In this document: piece after piece, positions 52,248 to 63,901 of the stretch
How positions within the stretch are numbered: position 1 is the first letter of the stretch
Layout of the letters: each line of letters begins with the position of its first letter
DNA from: Physcomitrium patens
Lineage: Eukaryota; Streptophyta; Bryopsida; Funariales; Funariaceae
Reading direction: 5' to 3'
Length of the DNA: 64,000 bases
NCBI RefSeq assembly: GCF_000002425.4
Contig: NC_037272.1
Location: 1,686,982-1,750,981, forward strand
Program-made: the position numbers and the translations under genes
Notes under the pieces: model-generated
Told to the model about the DNA's origin: nothing
Databases searched by the model: none
Seen by the model: the letters and a program-made list of their open reading frames with translations, nothing else

Positions 52248-53740
52248 TACACATATATATGTATTTAGACTCATTATATATTTTTTATAAATAATAATAT
52301 AATTGAATATAAATATAAATATGAATAATATAAGTTTATTTATTTATTGTTTTTTAGAGAGATTTTTGTAATCAAGTTAATAATGGTGTTTATACATAAA
52401 ATATCATATAGCAATAGAGATATTTATATAATAACATCATTACTCAAATATTTTTTTTACTTCAATCAAAATTTATATCAATAGCAAGATTTCAATTATT
52501 TTGCACCAATATGTATTTTAATTCTTTAAAATTCCTACTGAATATCATATATAATTTTAAATAACAATAGATTATGTCAAAATCCTTAAAAATATATTTT
52601 TTATCTTACATTAAAGGAAAATAATGTCACATATATTATATAAAATTGATACTACCAAAACAATTAAGAACAACTAAAAGTAAAAGATTTTTTTTAAGTA
52701 AATAGAGTATATATATGAGATATTAAAATATAATAATAAAATTTTAATAGATCTATGAACTACTTTTGCATACAATGTAGATAAAAACTTGCAACAGTTA
52801 ACATGTAGTAAATCTTGGTTTTTATTAATTTATAATATAATTAAGAATTTAAATATTTTCATTATTTTTTTTCTAAAAGATGTACGTTTTTTTGTGGATG
52901 TATGCATATGCTACTTAATTAAAAAGAAATAAATAAATTTTAAACAAATGAATAATATTTCTTTAAGAAACATCAAAGAAGTTTTTTAGATCTTTTGGTT
53001 TCCTTAGATGATCCATACACCTATAGAATATTTTCTTATAGATTTTCAACATCTAAATTACTTCAATTCTTGTAATATATAAATTTGATAAATCCACCAG
53101 AAGATATATTATTACTAAATCATATATTGAAAAGTTTCAAACTTTTAAAATTCCACAAAACATTACACATAGTTACCATTAACTATGTATGTATAAAGTA
53201 GAAGAATAAATAAACAAAAGATAAATATAAAATATAGAATAAACTAACAAAAATAATTCAATTTTTTTCTCCCTCATGAAATTTTGGAGGTCTTTCTATC
53301 TTGAAGTCTACTTTGAAAGGCCGTGGTTTAAAAGTCTTACCAAGGTTTTTCACTTGGTAAAGGAAAAGATCTCATTTAGAAGCCTTGGCTTTTGAATGTA
53401 GTGTAAAGTAAAAAGAGGCCATGAAATGGCCCAAATCAGTGTTTTACCATAAGTCTAAATATGTCAACTTATATCTTGATTCCAACAATTTTGAGAAGTA
53501 AAAAAATGGATTTCTTTTTAAAGGCTGTTTATAAACAATTTCTAACACAACTTATTAATTTTTTTAAAAACCAACTATTAAGAAAGACCAAACCAAAATT
53601 TTGGGAGAAGATAGTGTTTATGATATGTAGAAAAAACTGCAAGACACCTCATCTCTTCCTGCTACGGCTTTTAGATTGATTTTTCAGAGTATAAAAACCA
53701 ATTATGTGAGGCTTCTCCATGTCAAAAGTTATGCCTTCTC
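51605..53740. other. AT desert
   Basis: No gene. (AT)n tracts lie at about 51809-51846 and 52205-52240. From about 53.27 kb the composition becomes less AT-rich without a recognisable frame. Confidence 0.6.
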
Positions 53741-55250
53741 ACTATATTTAAAGACCCCCTATTGTATTTGAATAGGAATTTGAATGGAACTCAATCAGAG
53801 CAATCACACCATGTTTAGCGGAGGGAGAACATAAATTTTACTAATGGAATCCATAGTACCCCCTTAGGTATAAAGAGGTCTGAGCATGCCGTAGTGATGA
53901 GAAAAGAAAGAGTCATGAATCACTCAGTCGACAAATTAGTTAATAAAAAAAGAAGCTGTTTTCTTGTGTCAGAGACACTCCCAGCCCTGCATTGAAACCG
54001 GCTCTTGTCAATGTCCCAGGTGCCACACTGACAGCATCAATCAGCAGCATGCGGAAACCCTAATTGTTGCTGCTGCTGCTGCCACTCTTGATTGAACATA
54101 GACGGCTTGCATTACGCCCAGCGTCCCCAGCGCAGAAAAAAATAAAAAAATAAAAAAACTCAACAGTACTATTGCCAAGGCGGCGAGTGTTGACACACAT
54201 GAAGGACGTCCTGACGCCCTGAGTTTGCTGCAGCCATCCAAAAGGGGTTTGCAAGTCGGCCTTCCCAGGCATCAAGGCAAACAAAACACCAAAGCTACAC
54301 TTACACACACATACACACAGCACTGCACACTTCTGGAGCTGCTGCCAAGAGGTAGAAGAATCTATTCCTCCCTCCACTAATGCTCTCACCCTGCTCGAAA
54401 AAAACACTTTTTTGGGTCCTTGAGCTTTCTTCTGCTTCTGCTTCTTCTTCTTCTTCTACAGAAATGGTAATAACGAGGGCCCTTCTCGAATCCCACGCCA
54501 TAACCTAAACTCCTGCAAGTCCATGAGCCTTGAGGTTTGTGCGATTCGATACAACACAGACAGATAAATGGGTGTGGTGACAATTACGATGAGCTGATTT
54601 GGTCAACATGAGGCTTGTGCTTTTTCTGCACTGGGACTGTCCAGAAGTGATTGCTCTCTCTCTCACACACTCTCTCTCACTCTCTCTCACTCTCTTTCCT
54701 TTTTGCAATTTTTCCTTTGCAGTCCAGGTGCTCAGGTCCTCTAGCCTTACTTCCCTTCTAGTCCCACTGTCACTAGAGTCCACCGAAAATGAGCTGAGCT
54801 GAACAGATGGTCCTGCTGCTACATCACTTTCCGACTCCTGCAACTTCATGTTTTTTGTGGTTGGTTTTGCACAGAATCGAGTTGCATGGGGATTATCTTT
54901 TATGGTTCCAATTAGGACTAGAAATGGAATGACCAAGGAATCGGTGACACGAGTATAATGGATTTGTTTGTATGTGAAGTTGGTATTTGGAAAGGCGTGT
55001 GCAGAATGGGCAGTTTTGCTTTGATTTAGCCTCTCTGTTGTTGTCATGTTTTTCTTTTTGATTCGAGGTTTCTCTGTCTAGTTCGCCTTAATACTTCAAT
55101 AGCCTTCATTTTGATATTTTTACAGATCCAAATATGTGTTTCTGCCAAAGTTTGTGTTTCAATATCTTTTAAGGTAGAAAAAGTTGTTGGAGGTGAAGAT
55201 TTTTGAATTAAGATTTTAAAACATGTGTATTTGAAGTATATCAACTGCAG
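53740..55250 (-). other. GC-richer gene-like patch on the minus strand
   Basis: Composition rises to near balance, with a CTCTCA repeat near 54655-54695 and GCTGCT and TTCTTC runs. On the minus strand one frame is open from ATG at 55047 to 54505 (180 codons). After a single stop it continues from ATG at 54501 to 54301 in the same frame. The translation has a plausible stretch (VQLSSFSVDSSDSGTRREVR) and a glutamate-rich run, but matches no family I know, and the CT repeat translates to low complexity. It may be part of a spliced gene or a leader. Confidence 0.3.
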
Positions 55251-55616
55251 AGTTTAGAGATTTGAGGATTCAAGAAATTGTGGTACAAGTATATCTTGAA
55301 ACTAACCATTACAATAAACATTAAAAGACATTGAAACATATTGTGTTTCAATAATATAACTGTGTATTTCAATATTGTTTCAATAAATAATATGAATAAT
55401 AATAAAATAGAAATTTTCCACTATATATTCGAAAGACATTTCTAAAAATTATAATGATTAAATTAACCATGTATAAAAATAAAAACCAATAAGAAACTTT
55501 GTCTATAATATCTATGCCATACACAAGTTATAGTTTGAACTTAATTGTGCATATAATCACAAGAAAAGGAAGTCTTATTAAAAGTAATTTTATTTTACAT
55601 ACAATAAATATTTAAA

Positions 55617-55655
<39 letters not shown>

Positions 55656-56067
55656 TATTTACAAAATAATGTGGATGTTACTTGTATATTATATTTTTTT
55701 TATTTATTTTTGTACATTCTTAAAACCATCAATAACTTTAGAAATTTATAAATATTAAGAAATTTTTTTAATGTTCAAAAAATATATAATATCAATATAA
55801 ATATAAATATATATATGTAATTTGAAATTAATATTAAAATTATATTATACATATTGCTCCAAAATTTTAACATCTAATAGTTTTGTTATGTGATTTTTTA
55901 TTGACTATTTTTATTGTTGTGTGATACCTAGATAGATCAATGATTCAAATCAAATAAATAAATAGATTAATATTGAACTCTTAACTTTTGAGATAAATAT
56001 TAAAAAAAATAAAAATCCCAAAATAAATAAATAAATCTAAAAAAATAATAATTTTTTATTCTAAATG
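55250..56067. other. AT-rich intergenic DNA
   Basis: No gene. An (AT)n tract lies near 55621-55653. Confidence 0.6.
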
Positions 56068-56540
56068 TGTTAGGGACATAGTCCTTAGAACCATTTAGAA
56101 ACAAGTTTTTGGAACCTTCTAGAAACAAGTCTCTGGAATCTTCTAAAAATAAGTCTCTGGAACCTTCTAGAAACAAGTCTCTGGAACCTTCTAGAAGCTT
56201 CTTAGTTGGTAGAAGATGTTAGGAACATAGTCCTTAGAACCTTCTAGAGATAAGTTTCTAGAACCTTCTAGAAGCAAGTCTCTGGAACCTTCTAGAAGCT
56301 TCCTAGTTGGTAGAAGTTACTTGAGAAGCTTCCTAAATAGGAGTATATATTGGAATCGAGGCTGAAGAGTTCTTCAATCTCGACAACACATCTCTTGGAG
56401 CTCTAGTTCACCTCTCTAGTGTTGTTCTTGTATTCATCTGATTAATCTAGTTCTTGCCAGTTCTTCTTGAACTTCTTGTTAGATCTCGAGTCTGTATTTC
56501 TATGTCTATGATAGTTTGTCGAGACTTCACTCACCTCACA
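56068..56540 (+). repeat. gypsy 5' LTR with a duplicated head
   Basis: Matches 61519-61817 over its second half. The head (TTAGGRACATAGTCCTTAGA) occurs twice, at 56070 and 56219, about 149 bp apart, with several copies of AACCTTCTAGAA between; the right LTR has the head once. A TATA-like GGAGTATATATTGG lies near 56341. The 3' end is uncertain: similarity to the right LTR stops near 56513, but the primer-like site suggests an end near 56540. Confidence 0.85.
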
Positions 56541-56552
56541 TATCAGAGTTAG
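56539..56552 (+). other. Probable gypsy primer-binding site
   Basis: CATATCAGAGTT resembles the common tRNA-Met primer site TGGTATCAGAGC and lies just inside the left LTR. The match is imperfect. Confidence 0.4.
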
Positions 56553-56792
56553 TTTCTTCTTCGTTAGAGTGCGGATTACCCCTCTGCTTGAAAGTGTACT
56601 AGCATTTTAGAGGTTGCGGATTACCCTCCTCTAAACTGATATTTCTTTTGTTACAATATTGGAGTCTTATTCTTCTTGGAGAGAGTGGATTATCCCTTTT
56701 CTTGATGCTCTTAAGGCATTTTAGAGGTTGCGGAGTATCCTCCTCTAAACCAATATTGTCTTCTTGTAGAGTCATTTCTGTCCTTCTCTTAG

Positions 56793-57815
56793 AATGGCTG
56801 GAGGCCAAGATATTAGTATGATGAAAAGTTCGGAGTTCAAGTTGGATGCTATCATGAATGCTCTCGCTACGTTATCACAAAGAACTGCAGAGATTGAAGG
56901 ACTTCGTAAGACTTCATAATGATGGAGCATCTGGGATGGCACAATCTAGGTTGCACCAGCCTCAAACTTCTGCACTTGGAGAAGCAACTTTGCCTCAAGT
57001 TCGACAAGCACCGCTGGTTCTACAACATAAGGAGCCCCGAGTTAGCCTTCCGGACAAGTTTGATGGTACGCGTTCTAAGTTTCGAGGATTCGTCAATTAA
57101 ATCAGGTTGATAACAGTTTTACAGCCCGAATGCTATCCAACGGAGGAGTCACATATTGGGCTTGTTGGAACCTTACTTACAGGGCAAGCTCTATCATGGT
57201 TTGCACTTTTGTTTGAGAAATGATCGTCCATACTAAACAACTTTGAAACCTTTTTGGAGGCATTTGCGGAAGCATTTGGTGAATACGACAAGGTTCGATG
57301 GACTACAACAAAGATCCGGTCACTACGACAAGGGATGTGCTATATCAGTCTATGCATCGGACTTTAGGCAATTAGCATACGACATCAATTGGGACAAAGA
57401 AGCGTTGATGAGTCAATTCTATTGGGGTTTAAGGGATGATATGAAGGATTTGCTATTAACTCTTTCTGATCCACAAACGCTCAATGAAGCTATTAGTCAA
57501 GCTGTGAAGTGTGATAATCGCCTATTCCAACGCCGCCAAGATCAACGTTCAAGACAACATACGGTTCGCCATGCCCCAACTATGTCGGCAAGCAGCGTGA
57601 ATTCACATTCAGAGGTAGAAGACATGCAAATTGATGCGATATGTGTCAAATCTCTTACCCTAGAAGAAAAAAAGCGACGTATGGAGGAAGGTCTATGCTT
57701 GTATTGCAGTGAAGAAGGCCACAAAGTTAGAAACTGTCCCAAGAAGAAAAATCAATGTATTGTCAGGACTAGGGGCGTGTTTGTTCAAGAAAATGAGGAT
57801 GCCCAGCCACAATAG
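56793..57815 (+). pseudogene. gypsy gag remnants
   Basis: Starts near MAGGQDISMMKSSEF. A capsid-like region follows with MSQFYWGLRDDMKDLLLTLS, the retrotransposon gag motif in which cargo-sized assemblies depend on an R-G-L-R-like helix. It ends in a CCHC zinc knuckle, CLYCSEEGHKVRNCPKK, that binds RNA. Interrupted. Confidence 0.88.
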
Positions 57816-57879
57816 GAACCGTGCGGCTGGACAGTGAAATATCGCAACAATAACCAGGTTCCTTTCTTTCCGCTCAACT

Positions 57880-59650
57880 TGCCCTTTGCTTATTGGCCCT
57901 TAAAAAACTGAGAACCTTAACATTATTAGATTCAGGAGCATCTGCTTGTTTCTTAAACAAAGAATTTGCGAAGTGTCATAAGATCCTTTTAGTACAAAAA
58001 TCCAAACCTGTTCATATTGAGGTCATAGATGAGCGACCTTTATTGTTTGGTAGTGTCACCTATGAATCAAAACCTATAGAAGTGACGTTTAAGGGCCATA
58101 GTAGTCATATTATTTTCAATATTATTAGAATTCCATCAAATCTTGTTATTCTTGGTCTTTCGTGGTTGGAAAAGCATAATCCATCCATAGATTGGAGGTT
58201 GCGGAAGATGATCTTTCCTACAAAACCACCCAAGAGCAAGCCTAGTAGAAAACCCCGAATAGAGAAATCCTTATTCATTGGAGTAAGAGCGTTTATAAGA
58301 TCATCCAAGGAAGGCACACCGTTTGTCATTTATGTGGCTCCAACTACTAGGGAGAAGATCTCGACAATAAGTATACCTGAGCAATATAAGGATTTTAAAG
58401 ACGTGTTTCAAAAGAAGAATGCCGACATGCTACCGGAACACCGACCATATGATTGCGCCATAGACTTGCAGGAAGGAACATAACCGTCTTTTGGCCCAAT
58501 CTACAATCTATCGCAGACGTAGTTGGCGGAGTTGCGGAAGTACATCGACGAGAATCTAGCCAAGAACTTCATCCGTCATTCAAAATCGTCAACTGGAGCA
58601 CCCATCTTATTTATGAAGAAGAAAGATGGCTCGTTGCGGATGTGCGTGGACTATCGAGGCCTCAACAAGGTAACAAAGAAGAATCGTTATCTGTTACCCT
58701 TGATTTCTCGTCTCTTAGAACAACTTGGACGTGCAAGGATCTTTATAAAAATTGATCTAAGGGGAGCTTACAACCTCGTACGAATCAAGGAAGGAGATGA
58801 GTGGAAGATAGCGTTCCGTACAAGGTATGGCCATTTTGAGTATAATGTCATGCTCTTTGGTCTTACTAATGCTCCAGCGGTCTTTCAACATATGATAAAT
58901 GACATTTTCCGAGAGTACCTTGACGATTTTGTTGTCATATATTTGGATCATATTTTGATATTCTCCAGAAACGAGGAAGAGCATGAAAAGCACGTTTGTT
59001 TGGTCTTGGAGAAACTACACGAGTGAGGACTATATGCCAAGTTGGAGAAGTATTTATTTCACCAAATAGAGATGGAATTTCTGGGGTTCGTTGCGACTAT
59101 CGAAGGCTTAAAGATGGATCCCAAGAAGGTGGAAGCAATTGTGTCCTGAGAGGTTCCGAAGACGATTAGAGACGTACAATGATTTCTTGGTTTTACCAAC
59201 TTCTATTGGATCTTCATCAAGAATTACTCTCAAGTTGCTGCTCCTCTCACTCGATTGACATGCAAGGATAAGCTGGAATGGGGACCTCTAGCGGAGAAGG
59301 CATTTCGAGACCTGAAGATCGCATTTACTACGGCTCAAATCTTGGTACATCCAGACTTTATAAAGGCCTTTTATTTAGAAACTGATGCTTCGGATTTTAC
59401 TTTGGGAGTTGTACTTTTACAAATGGGAGAAGACAAGAAGCTCCATTCGGTTGCATTCTATTCTCGAAAGTTCTCTGCTGCTGAAATCAATTATGAGATC
59501 CACGATAAGGAACTTCTTGCTATAATAGATTCTTTCCAAGAATGGCATCACTTTCTTGAAGGAGCTATACACCCAGTGATCGTATACACAGTTCAAAAGA
59601 ATTTGGAGTATTTCATGTCAGCTCGAGTTCTAAATTGATGTCAAGCTCGG
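57880..59650 (+). pseudogene. gypsy protease, reverse transcriptase and RNase H remnants
   Basis: Protease: LLDSGASACFLNKEFA. Reverse transcriptase: [40 protein letters not shown] and the active-site region near [12 protein letters not shown]. RNase H: LETDASDFTLGVVL and EINYEIHDKELLAI. The order and wording are typical of chromoviruses. Interrupted; boundaries are rough. Confidence 0.9.
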
Positions 59651-59719
59651 TGAAATATGTTGCTATCTAGGTTCGATTTTGTTATCACTTATCGACTTAG
59701 AAAGTAGCAAGGACTATCT

Positions 59720-61213
59720 GATGCCTTATTGAGGAGATCGTATCTTGTACCAAAGGCTGGAGAAGCAGCGTTTGATCAACAATGTACGACATTGTTGAAG
59801 CCAGAGCAATTTCAGCTTTGCGCTACTATTGTGCCAATTGATGCTGACTTCCTGAATCAGGTACGTATTGTGACCATTGAAGATTTAGTAGCCATTGATA
59901 TTAAGCAGCATGCCAATGATGACAAGTTCAAGATGGAAGGAGATCTTTTATACTTTGAGGAGCGATTATATATTCCAAAAGGACTAGCACGACTCCGAGT
60001 TCTTCAATCTCGCCACAATTTTCCAACTGCGGGACATTTTGGATTCAACAAGACCTTAGAGCTTATTTTTCGAGATTTTTGGTGGCTCCAAATGTGGAAG
60101 GATGTGAAAGATTTTGTCCTCTCCTGTGACATCTGTTCAAGATCTAAGAATCCTCGGCATCGCCCTTATGGACTCCTATAGCCATTGTCGATTCTACGTC
60201 GACCATGGTCTTTAATTTCCATGGACTTCATCACGGACCTGCCATCATCGAACTCATTTGATAGCATCTTTGTCGTGGTAGATCGGCTTACAAAGATGGC
60301 ACATTTTGTCCCTTGTAAGAAGACATCATCCAGTGAAGTCACAGCAAGGCTCTTTCTCAATAATGTGTATCGATATCATCGACTATCAGATGATATCATA
60401 TCAGATCAAGGAACCCAGTTCGTATCAAAGTTTTGGAGATCTCTCTTTGAGATACTGAAGGTGGATATCAAGCTTTCTTCGGCTTTTCATCCTCAAACTG
60501 ACAGCCAAACGGAACGGGTGAACCAAGTCTTGGAACAATACTTACGATGCAGCATCAAATATTAGCAAGACGATTGGACCACATATCTATCGCTAGCCGA
60601 GTTTGCATATAACAACACCCTCCATGCGTCGACTCAATACACACCATTCTTTTCCAACTTTGGATATCATTTGAAGCTTGATTTATTGAGTCCGTCAACA
60701 AATAACCATCCAATAGTTGAAGGATTTGCGAAACAACTATCAGAGCTTCAAAATACGTTGAAGCTTCAATTATAATCTGCTCAAGAATCCTACAAGGCGT
60801 CTGCAGATAGATTTCGGAATCAAGCACCTACTTTTAAAATTGGAGATAAAGCATAGCTTCATCGACGAAATATTAAGACTAAGCGACCATGTGATAAGTT
60901 GGACTATCAAAGATTGGGACCATTTATCATCCAGAAGCAAATCAATCCAGTGGCGTACCGTCTGGAATTATTGGCTTCTATGAAGGTACATCTAGTCTTT
61001 CATGTTTCTCTGTTGGAGCCTTATCGAGAGTCATCTTTTTCTGAAAGAGTGCAATGTCTGCCACCTAGTATTGAGATCGAGAACCATAAGGAATACGAGG
61101 TTGAAAAGGTGCTGGATTCATGGCGAAGGTGGTGCAAGTTGGAGTATCTTATTCATTGGTGTGGCTACGACGTTAATGAGCGACCCAAAGATGAAGAACC
61201 GCCTACATCATGA
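59720..61213 (+). pseudogene. gypsy integrase and chromodomain remnants
   Basis: The HHCC zinc finger region (HNFPTAGHFGFNKTLELIF, then CDICSRSKNP) leads to the catalytic core (SMDFITDLPSSNSFDSIFVV, SDQGTQFVSKFW, SAFHPQTDSQTERVNQ). A GPF/Y-like segment (LGPFIIQK and ASMKVHLVFHVSLLEPY) precedes the chromodomain-like tail (YEVEKVLDSW, EYLIHWCGYD). Chromodomains target integration to marked chromatin. Interrupted; boundaries are rough. Confidence 0.9.
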
Positions 61214-61246
61214 CGACAACGGAGGATACCGAGTAACCGATCACTG

Positions 61247-61441
61247 GTGATTGTATTTGAGTCCGAGCCTACTTACGATGGTCAGCCAGAAGGCGTGTTT
61301 GCAGGACAATTTCACAATGAGGACACGGAAGTTCATGCTTGGTCAGAAGTTGAAGGAGTGGGCTACTACTGTTGGCTTCAAGGACCGATGAACCACTTGC
61401 CTCGTGAACAACAGTTGGAGTTCATAGCAGACGTTATGTGA
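61247..61441 (+). other. Short open frame after the chromodomain
   Basis: An ATT/ATG-type frame of about 64 codons between the chromodomain tail and the polypurine tract, with tryptophan and acidic residues (HAWSEVEGVGYYCWLQGP). It has no recognised domain. It may be an additional short frame of the element or chance. Confidence 0.3.
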
Positions 61442-61507
61442 CAGATCTTCATTTTCTTACGTTGGTACTGATTAACAACAACATTGCTTCTTAGAGACCT
61501 CGAAGCT

Positions 61508-61518
61508 AAAAGAGGGGG
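61508..61518 (+). other. gypsy polypurine tract
   Basis: AAAAGAGGGGG immediately before the right LTR, the usual plus-strand primer position. Confidence 0.8.
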
Positions 61519-61817
61519 TGATATTAGGAACATAGTCCTTAGAACCTTCTAGAGATAAGTTTCTAGAACCTTCTAGAGACAAGTTTCTAGAACCTTCTAG
61601 AAGCTTCATAGTTGGTAGAAGTTACTTGAGAAGCTTCCTAAATAGGAGTATATATTGGAATCGAGGTTGAAGAGTTCTTCAATCTCGACAACACATCTCT
61701 TGGAGCTCTAGCTCACCTCTCTGGTGTTGTTCTTGTATTCATCTGATTAATCTAGTTTTTGCCAGTTCTTCTTAAACTTCTTGTTAGATCTCGAGTCTGT
61801 ATTTCTGTGTCCGTGAT
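61519..61817 (+). repeat. gypsy 3' LTR
   Basis: Starts TGATATTAGGAACATAG after the polypurine tract and matches the second half of the left LTR at about 96%. It has a single head rather than two. No clear target duplication was found outside the element. Confidence 0.85.
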
Positions 61818-62790
61818 AATATGATATTTTTTTTAATGTGATGTAATTTATAATATCCAATATAATCATTAATTTAGTGAAACTTCAAAGCTAAAATCAT
61901 AAGAACAAGATATCTAGTTGAATAAAGAATTATTACACATTTTAAATAAGATAAAAAACCAAAAATTGTTTCTTTTTATATTTAAGAAAATATCTTTAGA
62001 TTATATTATCTATATTAATTTTTTTTTATTTTCATCCATAAGTTTTTATTAAATTTTTAATGTCATTATTATTATTATTGTTATTATATAGAAGTAATTA
62101 AAAAAATCAAATTAATATATGTTATTTTATAAATAGAAAATTTTATTAATTTTTTTCAATAAACTTCCATAATTACAAAGAAATTAAGCACAATCATAAG
62201 TCATATAAAATATTTTATAATATTAGAAATATTAAAATATTCTATATATATTTTTTAAATATTTAATTGAATTAGAATTATTTATATTTCAAATAAAGAA
62301 ATCAAATATAAATATATGCCAATCTTAATATGGTACATAAAAAATGATTTTAAAAAATATTAATAATTCATTTAAAATTTTAATATGCATAAAATTTTAA
62401 GTATGTATATACTTTTTATACATGTTTAAAAATATTTTTAGAGAATATTGTAAATTTTTCATCCTAACTTACAACTTGACTCATTGCCAATAGATGTTAT
62501 ATTTTAATTTGAAAAGAATCTGTCTAAATTTCTCTAAGTAAGTGAATTTAGAATACTCATTTAAACTAGATTACCAAATTTGTAGTTAAATTTGAATAAT
62601 TCAACAAATACTTCAAGCACCTTAATGATTGTACAAACTGAGACATTTTGACACAAGATTGTGTTGTTGTAAAGAAAGTTCTTTTTTATGTCTTAAAAAA
62701 TTCAACAATACTATCAATGCTAAAGACAATACCACAAATTCAAGAAAAATAGAAGGTTTTTAAGGAGGTAGTATAACAAAGAAGAAGTAC
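61818..62790. other. AT-rich intergenic DNA
   Basis: Very AT-rich, with nothing recognisable. Confidence 0.6.
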
Positions 62791-63850
62791 TAGTTTTAGG
62801 TTTGTTACAACATTCATGTAGAACATGTTGTGTAAAAATTGACAAAAATGTAGTCACCTTTGTAGTGCAAAAAATGATTCTAATCTCTCAAATTAATCAA
62901 CACAATTGTGCTTTGAAAGACTCAAAAATAAGGGATGATATAAATGATCTTTGGGTGGACTTGTACTTCAAAGGAGATTCCTATAACATATGGAAAGTGC
63001 ATTACAGAAAGCAGAGCCAAGATGTGTAGGATCATTGTGAGAATTTACAATGAATTGTGATGGAAGCATGATACTATTAAGAGAGAGAGAAGATAAGATG
63101 TATCCAAATTCTATTACGATAGTAGAAAGGATTAAAAGGATAATAAGAGATGAAAAGATCATATTCAATGTCTTTAAAAGACTAATAGTATCTATGATGA
63201 GGTCTTATCACAATGAAGTTAAAAGAAATCTTTTGAAGAAGAAAGTTGGTCATTTATTAGACATTGGGTAGAAATTTAGAAGAGACATTAGAAAGTATGA
63301 TCATTGTAAGAGAATTACTTGTGTAGATCCTTTGTATATAAATATTAAAGAACTTAAGAAGAGAATTGATATAAATAAGAAAGTAAGAATAATACAAACA
63401 AGAATAGAACATTTAAGAGAGTTTGAAAAGTCCATAACAACATTTTCATGTTTCTTTTGCATTACTCTTATTGACATTGACAAGTTTATTAAGATTGCTT
63501 AAAAAATACTTTTTGATAAGCATAAATGAGTATTCTTATGCATTATTATATCTAAGAAGTATGTTATGGAATTCTTTGAGGTAAGAAAGATAAAAAAGTA
63601 TGTATATAAGATATATTCTATTAGATTACGAAGTGACAATAAGATATACATACATATCCATAATAATATTATTATAAATCAAATAGAGGATTTAATAGAT
63701 GTAGATAAGTTAATTGAATGATTTACTAACATAGGGTTCAAGTTGGAAACTAGAGGTAGACTTGATAAAGATAAGTTCAAGTTTATCTTGTATATACAAG
63801 TTTTTAGTAATGACAAGAAAAAAACATATTTAATATATTTTTATAATCTA
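62790..63850 (+). other. Unidentified semi-open stretch
   Basis: Slightly less AT-rich than its flanks. It contains two open plus-strand frames (62802-63029 and 63050-63271) and further protein-like sequence to about 63.85 kb. Translations are rich in K, I and N and match no family I know. It may be a decayed transposon gene or chance in AT-rich DNA. Confidence 0.25.
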
Positions 63851-63878
63851 ATAGCAAACTAATTATAATATGATAGGT

Positions 63879-63901
63879 TTTTTTTTTTTTTTTTTTTTTT
63901 T
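63879..63901 (+). repeat. Poly-T tract
   Basis: About 23 consecutive T near the window end. No retroposon body was recognised on either side. Confidence 0.85.

Larger units (their letters stand above)
56068..61817 (+). mobile_element. Ty3/gypsy chromovirus, broken
   Basis: A full-length but broken gypsy element on the plus strand. Direct repeats end it, with a degenerate tRNA-Met-type primer site inside the left one and a polypurine tract before the right one. Order: gag with CCHC knuckle, protease, reverse transcriptase, RNase H, integrase, chromodomain-like tail. The C-terminal chromodomain (YEVEKVLDSWRRW, then EYLIHWCGYD) marks the chromovirus branch. Several blocks ([29 protein letters not shown]) read like fungal chromoviruses. 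The frame is interrupted about ten times. The shared LTR part differs at about 13 of 297 positions by hand count (about 96% identity), so it looks somewhat younger than the copia element. Confidence 0.95.

Noticed and set aside
62802-63271. Two adjacent frames as real host genes
   Set aside because: Biased K/I/N composition, no domain, and AT-rich surroundings; kept only as an unidentified stretch.
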